A DNA stretch of 13,975 nucleotides from JABCPE02 sp963521545 (lineage in GTDB: Bacteria; Bacteroidota; Bacteroidia; Flavobacteriales; Weeksellaceae). Under the pieces are notes generated by a model that saw only the letters and a program-made list of their open reading frames with translations, was not told the origin of the DNA and made no database searches. The first letter of the stretch is position 1, and each line of letters opens with the position of its first letter. Positions 6,947 through 13,497 of the stretch are shown here, one piece after another. The DNA is taken from NCBI GenBank assembly GCA_963521545.1, contig CAUQVP010000044.1:1-13975 (forward strand), in the 5' to 3' direction. Made by a program: the position numbers and the translations under genes.

Positions 6947-7204
6947 TTATTTTTTAAATAGCTCTATCAACTTAGCTATGATTTCATATAGAGAAGTATA
7001 AAATCCAATTATCCAAACAGTCATGGCAAAAATTAAACCCCACGACCTCATACCACTTAAATCATATAACCAACTTTTTCCTTCAGACTCTTTATACAAC
7101 CAACTGTTTTTATCATATAATTTTAGATAAGCACCATAAACTCCTAATAAAAAGAGGGAAAAATAGAAAAATATCCACAAAAATCCTTCTAATATATCAT
7201 CCAT
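6947..7204 (-). CDS. Small two-TM membrane protein with SWLY repeats
   Basis: I do not recognise this 85-residue protein. It has two hydrophobic segments, about residues 7-27 and 56-75, separated by a soluble loop, and a Lys-rich end. The loop holds a 10-residue periodic unit: SWLYKESEGK (34-43), SWLYDLSGMR (44-53), then SWG (54-56) entering the second membrane segment. It starts at the ATG at 7204, 106 bases after the patatin gene on the same strand, and shares the terminator at 6906-6941. I found no clear promoter in the gap, so it may be the last gene of the patatin unit. The intact frame, sensible topology and good fit between terminator and stop argue for a real gene. Confidence 0.6.
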   Translation of the reverse strand: MDDILEGFLWIFFYFSLFLLGVYGAYLKLYDKNSWLYKESEGKSWLYDLSGMRSWGLIFAMTVWIIGFYTSLYEIIAKLIELFKK

Positions 7205-7310
7205 GATTATTTAATTTACAGTTTTTAGTATGGGAATAATAAAAGTATTACCAAACTCCATTTTTTCCAATTAATTTTTTATGAATAAAAATAAAACAAA
7301 AATCCCTCTC

Positions 7311-8084
7311 CTATCCGAATAAACCTTTATCAAAACTATCTCTCGCCTCCTCGTATCCTATTTGGAAAATCTCATCCATTTTACTTTTTTTAGTCTCAAA
7401 AGTACTGTAATTAGAGAGTTTCTGTGAATCTATAAGCCAGTCACAATAAGCAAATTTGTAAGTTTCCACTCTGTGAGACAACAGGTCAAACGCCCGATAA
7501 GTAACAGATTTTATGGTATTCATCTGTTTTTGTTTCACTTCTTGCGGCGAAGAAAGATAAACGCCTATTATCTTATCACACCTGTCTCGTATGATGTCCG
7601 CGGGGAAATTATTAAGAATTCCACTATCGCTGTACAGCGCCCCGCCGAACATATACGGCGTAGCAATCCCAGGGAAACTAGACGAAGCGATGATGGCATC
7701 TACCACTCTGGTTTCCTTGTCAAAAATTTTCAATTCCCCAGTCACGATATCTGTAGCGGTGATGTTCACTTCTTTTCCCAAATCACCTATCTTCATATCC
7801 CCGAAAATAGGTTTTAAATATATTTTAAAAACAGCAGACTTGACAATCCCTGGCTTATTAAAGGCGATATGTTTCCAATTGAAAAAATACACCGATTTAA
7901 AAAAATCCAAAATCTCCTTTGGTGTTTTTCCTACCGCATAGAGACAACTCACGATAGACCCCACACTCGCACCCGCCAATATATCTGGCTGGATCCCTTT
8001 TTCCTCAAGAAATTTGAGCACTCCTGCATGAGCTACTCCCTTTGTCCCTCCGCCAGACAATACCAATCCTAATTTATTATTCAT
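7311..8084 (-). CDS. Patatin-like phospholipase
   Basis: A 257-residue serine lipid acyl hydrolase of the patatin/RssA type. The oxyanion motif SGGGTKG is at about 10-16, the nucleophile Ser40 in GASVG, and the catalytic Asp153 in YSDSGILNNFP. The Asp motif reads DSG where most members have DGG or DGA; Asp and Gly are retained, so activity is still expected. TDIVTGELKIF and ASSSFPGIATP are further family blocks before the Asp. No signal peptide or membrane segment is present, so it should be cytosolic or loosely membrane-bound, acting on phospholipid or lysophospholipid acyl chains (substrate not deducible). The ATG at 8084 gives the MNNKLGLVLSGGG start typical of the family. It lies 19 bases after the 101-residue membrane protein gene and is probably cotranscribed with it. 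Confidence 0.92.
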   Translation of the reverse strand: MNNKLGLVLSGGGTKGVAHAGVLKFLEEKGIQPDILAGASVGSIVSCLYAVGKTPKEILDFFKSVYFFNWKHIAFNKPGIVKSAVFKIYLKPIFGDMKIGDLGKEVNITATDIVTGELKIFDKETRVVDAIIASSSFPGIATPYMFGGALYSDSGILNNFPADIIRDRCDKIIGVYLSSPQEVKQKQMNTIKSVTYRAFDLLSHRVETYKFAYCDWLIDSQKLSNYSTFETKKSKMDEIFQIGYEEARDSFDKGLFG

Positions 8085-8103
8085 TTTTTATTTCAAATCC
8101 AAG

Positions 8104-8409
8104 TTAACTAAAAGTAATAGTAATCGCCAAAAATATGGTCAAAAGTAATATAATTAAAACAAAAAGACTCGTTTTGGCTTTTTCTTTTTCTTGTTTTCTA
8201 TACAAAAATACTGAATCAAAAATCAGCCCAAAGACAGCAACAACTACCGAAAAAAACATAGAAAAAATCATTCGATAAGCTTTCATCATTCCAGTCCCCA
8301 TAGCATCTGATGTGCCTTCATTTTGTTTAATAACCATATTACAAACAAAGAAAACAACCACTAATGTTATAATTACTATTAATAACCTTTCGAGAAAATG
8401 CTTTTTCAT
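8104..8409 (-). CDS. Small three-TM membrane protein of unknown function
   Basis: I do not recognise this 101-residue protein. Three hydrophobic segments are visible, at about residues 8-26, 47-70 and 81-100, with a polar stretch between the first two (NEGTSDAMGTGMM) and a basic RKQEKEKAK loop before the third, which by the positive-inside rule puts that loop in the cytoplasm. The frame extends upstream to a TTG at 8460, but that would place the start inside the terminator hairpin of lpdA, so I use the ATG at 8409, 12 bases after the hairpin's T run. The patatin gene starts 19 bases downstream, so the two are likely one unit. I found no clear promoter of its own. Confidence 0.65.
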   Translation of the reverse strand: MKKHFLERLLIVIITLVVVFFVCNMVIKQNEGTSDAMGTGMMKAYRMIFSMFFSVVVAVFGLIFDSVFLYRKQEKEKAKTSLFVLIILLLTIFLAITITFS

Positions 8410-8423
8410 CTTTATTTTATAAA

Positions 8424-8467
8424 AAAAGCTTCGCCAAAGTCTAACAACAAGAATTGGCAAAGCTTTT
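8424..8467 (-). terminator. Terminator between lpdA and the patatin unit
   Basis: AAAAGCTT-C-GCCAA (8424-8437) pairs with TTGGC-A-AAGCTTTT (8454-8467), 13 pairs with one C-A mismatch and a 16-base loop. On the minus strand a run of seven T residues follows (8421-8427). It lies about 33 bases after the lpdA stop codon and just upstream of the small membrane protein start. Confidence 0.8.
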
Positions 8468-8500
8468 ATTTTTGTTTTTTATTCTTTACTTTCTGTAAAT

Positions 8501-9886
8501 TTAAATATGAATAACCTCTCCATAAGCCGCTGCTACAGCTTCCATCACAGATTCAGAAAGTGTAGGGTGCGGATGGACAGTTTTTAGGATTTCGTGTCCT
8601 GTGGTTTCTAATTTTCTTGCCGCCACAGCCTCTGCTATCATTTCGGTAACGCCTGTTCCTATCATATGACAACCAAGCCATTCGCCGTATTTCGCATCGA
8701 AAATTACTTTCACAAAACCATCTGTATCTCCATTCGCAGTAGCTTTTCCACTTGCAGAGAATGGGAATTTTCCTACTTTTATTTCGTAGCCTTTTTCTTT
8801 CGCCTGCTTTTCTGTAAGCCCTACAGATGCTATCTCTGGCGTACAGTATGTACATCCTGGGATATTGCCGTAGTCTATACGCTCTACATCTAGTCCTTTT
8901 ATTTTCTCCACGCAGGTAATTCCCTCTGCTGATGCTACATGCGCCAAAGCCTGAGTAGGAAGGATATCTCCTATCGCATAATAACCTGGCACGGAGGTTC
9001 TGTACCATTCATCCACTACTACTCTGCCCTTTTCAGTTTTAATGCCAACTTCTTCCAGACCGATGTTTTCTATATTAGCTGTAATTCCCACCGCTGAAAG
9101 TAGAATGTCCGCTTGTAATTCTACAACTCCTTTCTCAGTCTTCACCTGTGCTTTTACTCCCTCGCCAGAGGTATCCACAGACTCCACAGAAGCATTGGTC
9201 ATTACTTTTATTTTGGCTTTTTTAAAGGATTTTTCCAAATGTTTAGACACATCCTCATCCTCCACTGGCACGATATTCGGCATAAATTCTACAACTGTAA
9301 CCTGCGTACCCAGCGTAGCATAGAAATACGCAAACTCCACTCCTATCGCTCCAGAACCTACTACTATCATAGATTTAGGCTGTTTTGGAAGGGTAAGCGC
9401 TTGTCTGTATCCTATTACTTTCTTACCATCTTGAGGAAGATTAGGAAGCTCACGAGAACGAGCCCCTGTTGCTAAAACAATATGTTCTGCTGTATATTCT
9501 GTAACTGCTCCATCTTTCTCCACAACTACTTTCTTACCTGGTTTTACTTTGGCTGTCCCGAAGATAACATCTATTTTGTTCTTTTTCATCAAGAACTCCA
9601 CCCCTTTGCTCATTTTTTCGGCTACGCCGCGGCTTCTTTGAACCACATTAGGAAAGTCAAAACTTGCCTCTACTTTATTTAAACCAAAATCCTCCGCGTG
9701 GTTGATATATTTAAAAACCTGCGCCGATTTCAAAAGCGCTTTGGTAGGGATACAGCCCCAGTTAAGGCATATTCCGCCCAAATTTTCTTTTTCTATAATT
9801 GCGGTTTTAAAACCTAACTGTGATGCTCTAATTGCTGTAACATATCCACCAGGGCCACTCCCGATGACGATAATATCATAATTCAT
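8501..9886 (-). CDS. lpdA: Dihydrolipoyl dehydrogenase (E3)
   Basis: FAD-dependent oxidoreductase that reoxidises dihydrolipoamide with NAD+, serving pyruvate, 2-oxoglutarate or branched-chain oxo-acid dehydrogenases and glycine cleavage. The 461 residues cover the full family length: FAD-binding GSGPGG at 9-14, redox disulfide CLNWGC (Cys40, Cys45) followed by IPTK, NAD-binding GSGAIGVEFAYFYATLG in the middle, the second FAD contact AIGDI, and the C-terminal HPHPTLSE with the His440-Glu445 dyad that completes the partner subunit's active site. No lipoyl domain is fused at the N terminus. The ATG at 9886 gives the standard MNYDIIVIG start. It stands alone, with its own promoter and terminator and no E1/E2 gene beside it, so which complexes it serves cannot be read here. 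Confidence 0.97.
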   Translation of the reverse strand: MNYDIIVIGSGPGGYVTAIRASQLGFKTAIIEKENLGGICLNWGCIPTKALLKSAQVFKYINHAEDFGLNKVEASFDFPNVVQRSRGVAEKMSKGVEFLMKKNKIDVIFGTAKVKPGKKVVVEKDGAVTEYTAEHIVLATGARSRELPNLPQDGKKVIGYRQALTLPKQPKSMIVVGSGAIGVEFAYFYATLGTQVTVVEFMPNIVPVEDEDVSKHLEKSFKKAKIKVMTNASVESVDTSGEGVKAQVKTEKGVVELQADILLSAVGITANIENIGLEEVGIKTEKGRVVVDEWYRTSVPGYYAIGDILPTQALAHVASAEGITCVEKIKGLDVERIDYGNIPGCTYCTPEIASVGLTEKQAKEKGYEIKVGKFPFSASGKATANGDTDGFVKVIFDAKYGEWLGCHMIGTGVTEMIAEAVAARKLETTGHEILKTVHPHPTLSESVMEAVAAAYGEVIHI

Positions 9887-9908
9887 GTGATTAACTTTTT
9901 TGTTTCTG

Positions 9909-9939
9909 CGAATTTAATGTTTTATTTTGATTCATCAAA
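9909..9939 (-). promoter_or_regulatory. Promoter of lpdA
   Basis: On the minus strand TTTG (9936-9939) is followed 19 bases later by TAAATTCG (9909-9916) and then C. This is the Bacteroidota form with C at the seventh position, the same variant seen at queG. It leaves a leader of about 20 bases before the ATG at 9886. An alternative TAAATTTG box lies at 9936-9943 but has no partner box upstream. Confidence 0.6.
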
Positions 9940-9979
9940 TTTAAATGTTTTTTATTTCCGCCTTTACGAAATAGAAACC

Positions 9980-10624
9980 TCAAGGATAAATCGCCCAAAG
10001 AAGAATGTTTTTCCCCACGGATTGGAATTTTTCATCCAAAACCTTGAAAACATCAGGAGACACCGCTGGACAGCCCCAGCTCTCTGGAACACCGCTGGGA
10101 TAGGGCTCTTCATCAGGAATAATAGACCAAGGATGTATCACGATATCCCTTTTGAGGGCGTTGTTATTGGTCGTTTCCTTGCCATAAAGCAGGTATTTCT
10201 CCCCAAAACTTGGGCTGGGAACTTTCTTCGTGCCAATCCAATACTTACCAAGTGAAGAGCTGTGGCTGTTCGGCTGGTTGCTGAATGCCGGTTTTTCCTT
10301 GGAATAATCCCTCGCTGTGGGCAGGCTGCCACATCCATGACTTACCAAAAAACTATCCGTGATTTTGTCTTTTTTAAAATCCCAAATGAACATTCGTTTC
10401 TTCCCAGAATGGATAGAAAAATCTATCAACACGAAGAAATCGGTAGAAATTTTATTCTCTTTACAATACAAAAGAGCCTCTTCTGCGTATTTCTTGTAAT
10501 CTTTTGCTTGTTGTTCTTTTGTTTCTTGTTTTTCCTTGTCCAAATTTTCTGCTTTCGGCATAAAATAGGCTCTTCCCAAGAATAAAAGAACCAATGCAAA
10601 TAAAAATATTTTTAATCTTTTCAC
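9980..10624 (-). CDS. YkuD_2-type murein L,D-transpeptidase, GTG start
   Basis: Probable L,D-transpeptidase or related peptidoglycan-acting enzyme. With the GTG start the product has 214 residues: a basic then hydrophobic N-terminal segment (about 4-17), which is a signal or membrane anchor, a Lys/Glu-rich linker (to about 45), and the catalytic domain. That domain shows SHGCGS near 95-99, then SHSSSLGKYWIG, VIHPW with His164, and ESWGCPAVSP with the nucleophile Cys185. The WGCPAVSP ending marks the second YkuD subfamily rather than the classical S-x-GC-x-R(V/M) form. No ATG is available near the N terminus: the frame is open to a TTG at 10705, which lies inside queG. I choose the GTG at 10622-10624 because it opens directly onto KRLKIFLFALVLL and lies 15 bases after a TAACTTTG box. 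It is divergent from queG. Confidence 0.85.
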   Translation of the reverse strand: MKRLKIFLFALVLLFLGRAYFMPKAENLDKEKQETKEQQAKDYKKYAEEALLYCKENKISTDFFVLIDFSIHSGKKRMFIWDFKKDKITDSFLVSHGCGSLPTARDYSKEKPAFSNQPNSHSSSLGKYWIGTKKVPSPSFGEKYLLYGKETTNNNALKRDIVIHPWSIIPDEEPYPSGVPESWGCPAVSPDVFKVLDEKFQSVGKNILLWAIYP

Positions 10625-10639
10625 TCTTTTATTTTTATA

Positions 10640-10647
10640 CAAAGTTA
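10640..10647 (-). promoter_or_regulatory. -7 box of the L,D-transpeptidase gene
   Basis: Minus-strand TAACTTTG matches TAnnTTTG and ends 15 bases before the GTG start. I see no TTG at 17-22 bases upstream, so only the -7 element is supported. It sits back to back with the queG promoter, whose TTG lies at 10658-10660. Confidence 0.5.
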
Positions 10648-10657
10648 ATTCTAAAAA

Positions 10658-10688
10658 TTGGATTTTAGATTTAAAAACAATACTTTCG
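10658..10688 (+). promoter_or_regulatory. Promoter of queG
   Basis: TTG (10658-10660), then 20 bases, then TACTTTCG (10681-10688) followed by C. Box sequences and spacing fit the Bacteroidota promoter with the TTCG variant. The -7 box ends 8 bases before the ATG at 10697, so the mRNA leader would be very short or nearly absent. Confidence 0.65.
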
Positions 10689-10696
10689 CGGAAATT

Positions 10697-11644
10697 ATGA
10701 CACAAACAGCAGAGAAATATGCGAAAATCATCAAACAGAAAGCCGAAAAATTCGGGTTTCAGGGATGTGGTATTTCTAAAGCAGGTTTCCTTGAAGAAGA
10801 TGCCACAGCGCTGGAAAAATGGCTGAAAGCAGGCTACAACGGCGAAATGGCATACATGGAAAATTATTTTGATAAAAGGACTGACCCTAGACTTCTGGTA
10901 GAGGGCGCAAAGTCCGTTATCTCACTGTCTTACAACTATTTCCCTCAATACAAACTGGAAACAGAAAATAATTTCAAAATCTCCAAATACGCCTATGGCG
11001 AGGACTACCACGATGTGATAAAAGATATTCTACGCCAGATGATAGCGGAACTACAAGAAGAAATAGGAGAATTTGGATTTAGAGTTTTTACGGATTCTGC
11101 GCCTGTTTTAGACCGAGCATGGGCTAGAAAATCTGGAATCGGCTGGGTTGGGAAAAATGCCAATTTGATTACTAAAAAACACGGTTCGTTCTTCTTTTTG
11201 GCGGAAATCATCTGCGATTTAGAATTAGAAGAAGATGGTGCGACCACAGACCACTGTGGAAGTTGTAGAAAATGTATAGATGCCTGCCCTACACAAGCCA
11301 TTGTAAATGAGAGAATTATAGATGGAAGCAAATGTATTTCTTATGCTACAATAGAACTAAAAAACGAAATTCCAGACTATTTTGAGGGAAAAATGGATGA
11401 TTGGATTTTCGGGTGTGATGTCTGTCAGGATGTTTGCCCATGGAATAGATTTGCAGCTCCAAATACAGAACCGAAATTTGCCTTAAAAGAATTCAGCCAA
11501 CTGAGAAAGCCCGATTGGCAGGATTTAACCCAAGAAATTTTCTCTGAAATATTCCGAAAATCTCCTGTGAAAAGAACCAAATTCTCTGGGCTGATGAGGA
11601 ACATAAAATTCATAGAAAAAACAAAATCAGACCTAGAAGATTAG
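10697..11644 (+). CDS. queG: Epoxyqueuosine reductase QueG
   Basis: Cobalamin- and iron-sulfur-dependent enzyme that reduces epoxyqueuosine to queuosine at position 34 of tRNAs with GUN anticodons, the last step of Q synthesis. The 315 residues include the N-terminal catalytic part with RVFTDSAPVLDRAWA (Asp133 the likely acid) and GIGWVGKNANLI, then a two-cluster ferredoxin part: CGSCRKCIDACP (Cys187, 190, 193, 197), Cys213 in SKCISY, and CDVCQDVCPWN (Cys240, 243, 247). That gives eight Cys for two 4Fe-4S clusters. The C-terminal HEAT-like extension of some QueG proteins is absent, as in the short form. The frame is open upstream to a TTG at 10658, but that TTG is the promoter box; the ATG at 10697 gives the expected N terminus. 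No other queuosine gene is adjacent. Confidence 0.96.
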   Translation: MTQTAEKYAKIIKQKAEKFGFQGCGISKAGFLEEDATALEKWLKAGYNGEMAYMENYFDKRTDPRLLVEGAKSVISLSYNYFPQYKLETENNFKISKYAYGEDYHDVIKDILRQMIAELQEEIGEFGFRVFTDSAPVLDRAWARKSGIGWVGKNANLITKKHGSFFFLAEIICDLELEEDGATTDHCGSCRKCIDACPTQAIVNERIIDGSKCISYATIELKNEIPDYFEGKMDDWIFGCDVCQDVCPWNRFAAPNTEPKFALKEFSQLRKPDWQDLTQEIFSEIFRKSPVKRTKFSGLMRNIKFIEKTKSDLED

Positions 11645-11659
11645 GAATAAATCCCATAC

Positions 11660-11691
11660 TATTTTTGTTTAAAATAAAAACACTATTTTTG
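11660..11691 (+). promoter_or_regulatory. Promoter region of the acyl-CoA ligase gene, tandem -7 boxes
   Basis: The 10-base string ACTATTTTTG occurs twice, at 11658-11667 and 11682-11691, so two TAnnTTTG boxes (11660-11667 and 11684-11691) lie 24 bases apart. The downstream one, followed by C, is 20 bases before the ATG at 11712 and is the likely -7 box. The TTTG within the upstream copy (11664-11667) is 16 bases away and could serve as its -33 box, or the two may be separate promoters. Confidence 0.6.
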
Positions 11692-11711
11692 CGGCTTAAA
11701 ATTTGAAAGAA

Positions 11712-13484
11712 ATGTCTATTACAAGATTATTCGATATTGCGCACAACTCTTTGAAAAAATTCCCAAAAGATGATGTTTTGGCTACAAAATATGACGGCAA
11801 ATGGGAAAAAATTTCTACTAAACAGTTTGTAGATTTAGGAGACAAATTTTCTAGAGGACTTCTAAAATCGGGCATTACCAAAGATGATAAAATAGGACTT
11901 GTTTCCACTAACAACCGCACAGAATGGTGTATAGCAGACCTAGGGATTTCCCAGATAGGAGCCATCTCCGTGCCTGTATATCCTACAATAAGTGAGGAGG
12001 ACTATGTATATATATTCAACAATGCTGAACTGAAATATTGTTTCGTTTCGGATAAAGATTTGTATGAAAAATTATTACGAGTAAAAGAGCAAGTGCCTTC
12101 ATTAGTGGGAATTTTCACTTTTGATGAAGTGGAAGGTGCTGCCAACTGGACAGAAATTCTAAGCCTTGGCGAAGATAATTCTAACCAATACGAAGTGGAA
12201 GACCTGCGAGACCTTGTAAATGAAGAGGATATCGCTACCATAATCTATACCTCTGGAACTACAGGAAGACCAAAAGGCGTAATGCTTTCGCACAAAAACA
12301 TCATTTCTAATGTGCTTGCTGTGGATAGCAGAATTCCAAAGAAAAAAACAGATTACAAGGAAATAAAAACCCTGAGCTTCTTGCCTATCTGCCATGTCTT
12401 TGAGCGGGTGGTATATTTATACTACCTATATAGTGGATTTTCTATCTATTTTGCGGAAAATATCGATAAAATAGGTGATAACATGAAAGAAGTAAAACCT
12501 CACTATATGAGCGTGGTACCAAGGCTTTTAGAAAAAGTATACGATAAAATATACAACAAAGGAATCAGTGCAGGAGGACTTAAGAAAATGATTTTCCTTT
12601 GGGCTCTGGGAGTGAACAAAAACTATGAACCGGGAACTCCTAAAAACCTTAAACAAAGAATAGCTGACAAACTTGTTTTCTCCAAATGGAGAGAAGGGCT
12701 GGGAGGAAATATCATTACACTGATTTCTGGGTCTGCGGCTCTTTCTAAAAATCTAAATAAAAAATTCCAAGCCGCGGGAATTCCTATCATCGAAGGATAC
12801 GGCCTTACCGAGACTTCTCCTGTGATAGCGGTAAACAGCTTCGAAAAGATGAAAATAGGTTCCGTAGGACAGCCTTTGGATAATTTAGATGTGAAAATCG
12901 ACAAAGATGGAGAAATCCTCGTAAAAGGGCCTTCTGTAATGAAAGGCTACTACAAAAATCCTGAACAAACCAAGGAGGCTTTCTCAGAAGATGGATACTT
13001 CAAAACGGGAGACATCGGATATATCGATGATGAAGGATTCCTTATCATTACTGATAGAAAAAAGGAAATGTTCAAGACTTCGGGCGGGAAATACATCGCG
13101 CCACAAGTAATTGAAAACATGGCGAAATCATCACGATTTATAGAGCAGATAATGGTGGTAGGCGATGGCGAAAAAATGCCGTGTGCGCTAGTTCAGCCAG
13201 ATTTCACTTTCGTTAAAAGATGGGCAGAAATCCATAAAATCAACATCGGAACTAAACCAGAAGAAATGGTAAAAAGTGCCGAACTAAAACAACGAATAGA
13301 AAAAGAAATCGCAAAACTAAACGAAAAACTGGGTAACTGGGAGCAAATCAAGAAAATAGAACTTACACCAGATGTATGGACTGTTGGAAATGGAATGCTC
13401 ACTCCTACCATGAAACTGAGAAGAAAAATAATCAAAGAAAAATACATTGATTTATACAACAAACTATACGAAAAAGAGGCCTAA
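11712..13484 (+). CDS. fadD: Long-chain fatty acid-CoA ligase (AMP-forming)
   Basis: Activates long-chain fatty acids with ATP and CoA, for degradation or for phospholipid synthesis. A 590-residue adenylate-forming enzyme: ATP loop YTSGTTGRPKG at 179-189, LPICHVFERV near 225, the EGYGLTETSPV core motif near 361-371, KTGDIGYIDDEGFLIITDRKKEMFK spread over 431-455 with the hinge Asp-Arg-Lys, GGKYIAPQ, and PTMKLRR near the C terminus with the catalytic Lys568. The long insertion between motifs and the sequence YKNPEQTKEAF place it with bacterial long-chain AMP-dependent ligases rather than acetyl-CoA synthetases. No membrane segment. The TTG at 11703 is in frame; I prefer ATG at 11712, 20 bases after the -7 box. 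It is monocistronic with a terminator at its stop codon. The exact chain length is not deducible. Confidence 0.94.
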   Translation: MSITRLFDIAHNSLKKFPKDDVLATKYDGKWEKISTKQFVDLGDKFSRGLLKSGITKDDKIGLVSTNNRTEWCIADLGISQIGAISVPVYPTISEEDYVYIFNNAELKYCFVSDKDLYEKLLRVKEQVPSLVGIFTFDEVEGAANWTEILSLGEDNSNQYEVEDLRDLVNEEDIATIIYTSGTTGRPKGVMLSHKNIISNVLAVDSRIPKKKTDYKEIKTLSFLPICHVFERVVYLYYLYSGFSIYFAENIDKIGDNMKEVKPHYMSVVPRLLEKVYDKIYNKGISAGGLKKMIFLWALGVNKNYEPGTPKNLKQRIADKLVFSKWREGLGGNIITLISGSAALSKNLNKKFQAAGIPIIEGYGLTETSPVIAVNSFEKMKIGSVGQPLDNLDVKIDKDGEILVKGPSVMKGYYKNPEQTKEAFSEDGYFKTGDIGYIDDEGFLIITDRKKEMFKTSGGKYIAPQVIENMAKSSRFIEQIMVVGDGEKMPCALVQPDFTFVKRWAEIHKINIGTKPEEMVKSAELKQRIEKEIAKLNEKLGNWEQIKKIELTPDVWTVGNGMLTPTMKLRRKIIKEKYIDLYNKLYEKEA

Positions 13485-13497
13485 AAAGCCTCTTTTT
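13471..13497. terminator. Bidirectional terminator, acyl-CoA ligase/hydrolase
   Basis: A perfect 10-bp stem AAAAAGAGGC (13471-13480) / GCCTCTTTTT (13488-13497), with loop CTAAAAA. The ligase stop codon (13482-13484) is within the loop, and the T tract overlaps the stop codon of the convergent hydrolase gene (13496-13498). Confidence 0.85.

Noticed and set aside
8553..9008. A 151-residue minus-strand open frame overlapping lpdA
   Set aside because: It is a shadow of lpdA in another frame. The protein is full of Arg, Cys and Tyr with no domain pattern, while the lpdA frame has all family motifs.
9940..9985. Possible terminator after the L,D-transpeptidase gene (TTTCG...CGGAAA on the minus strand)
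   Set aside because: Only three to five weak pairs and no proper T run; not enough to call.
9887..10255. A plus-strand open frame of 122 residues over the lpdA promoter and the end of the L,D-transpeptidase gene
   Set aside because: It is antisense to a gene with clear catalytic motifs and covers an lpdA promoter; its product shows no family pattern.
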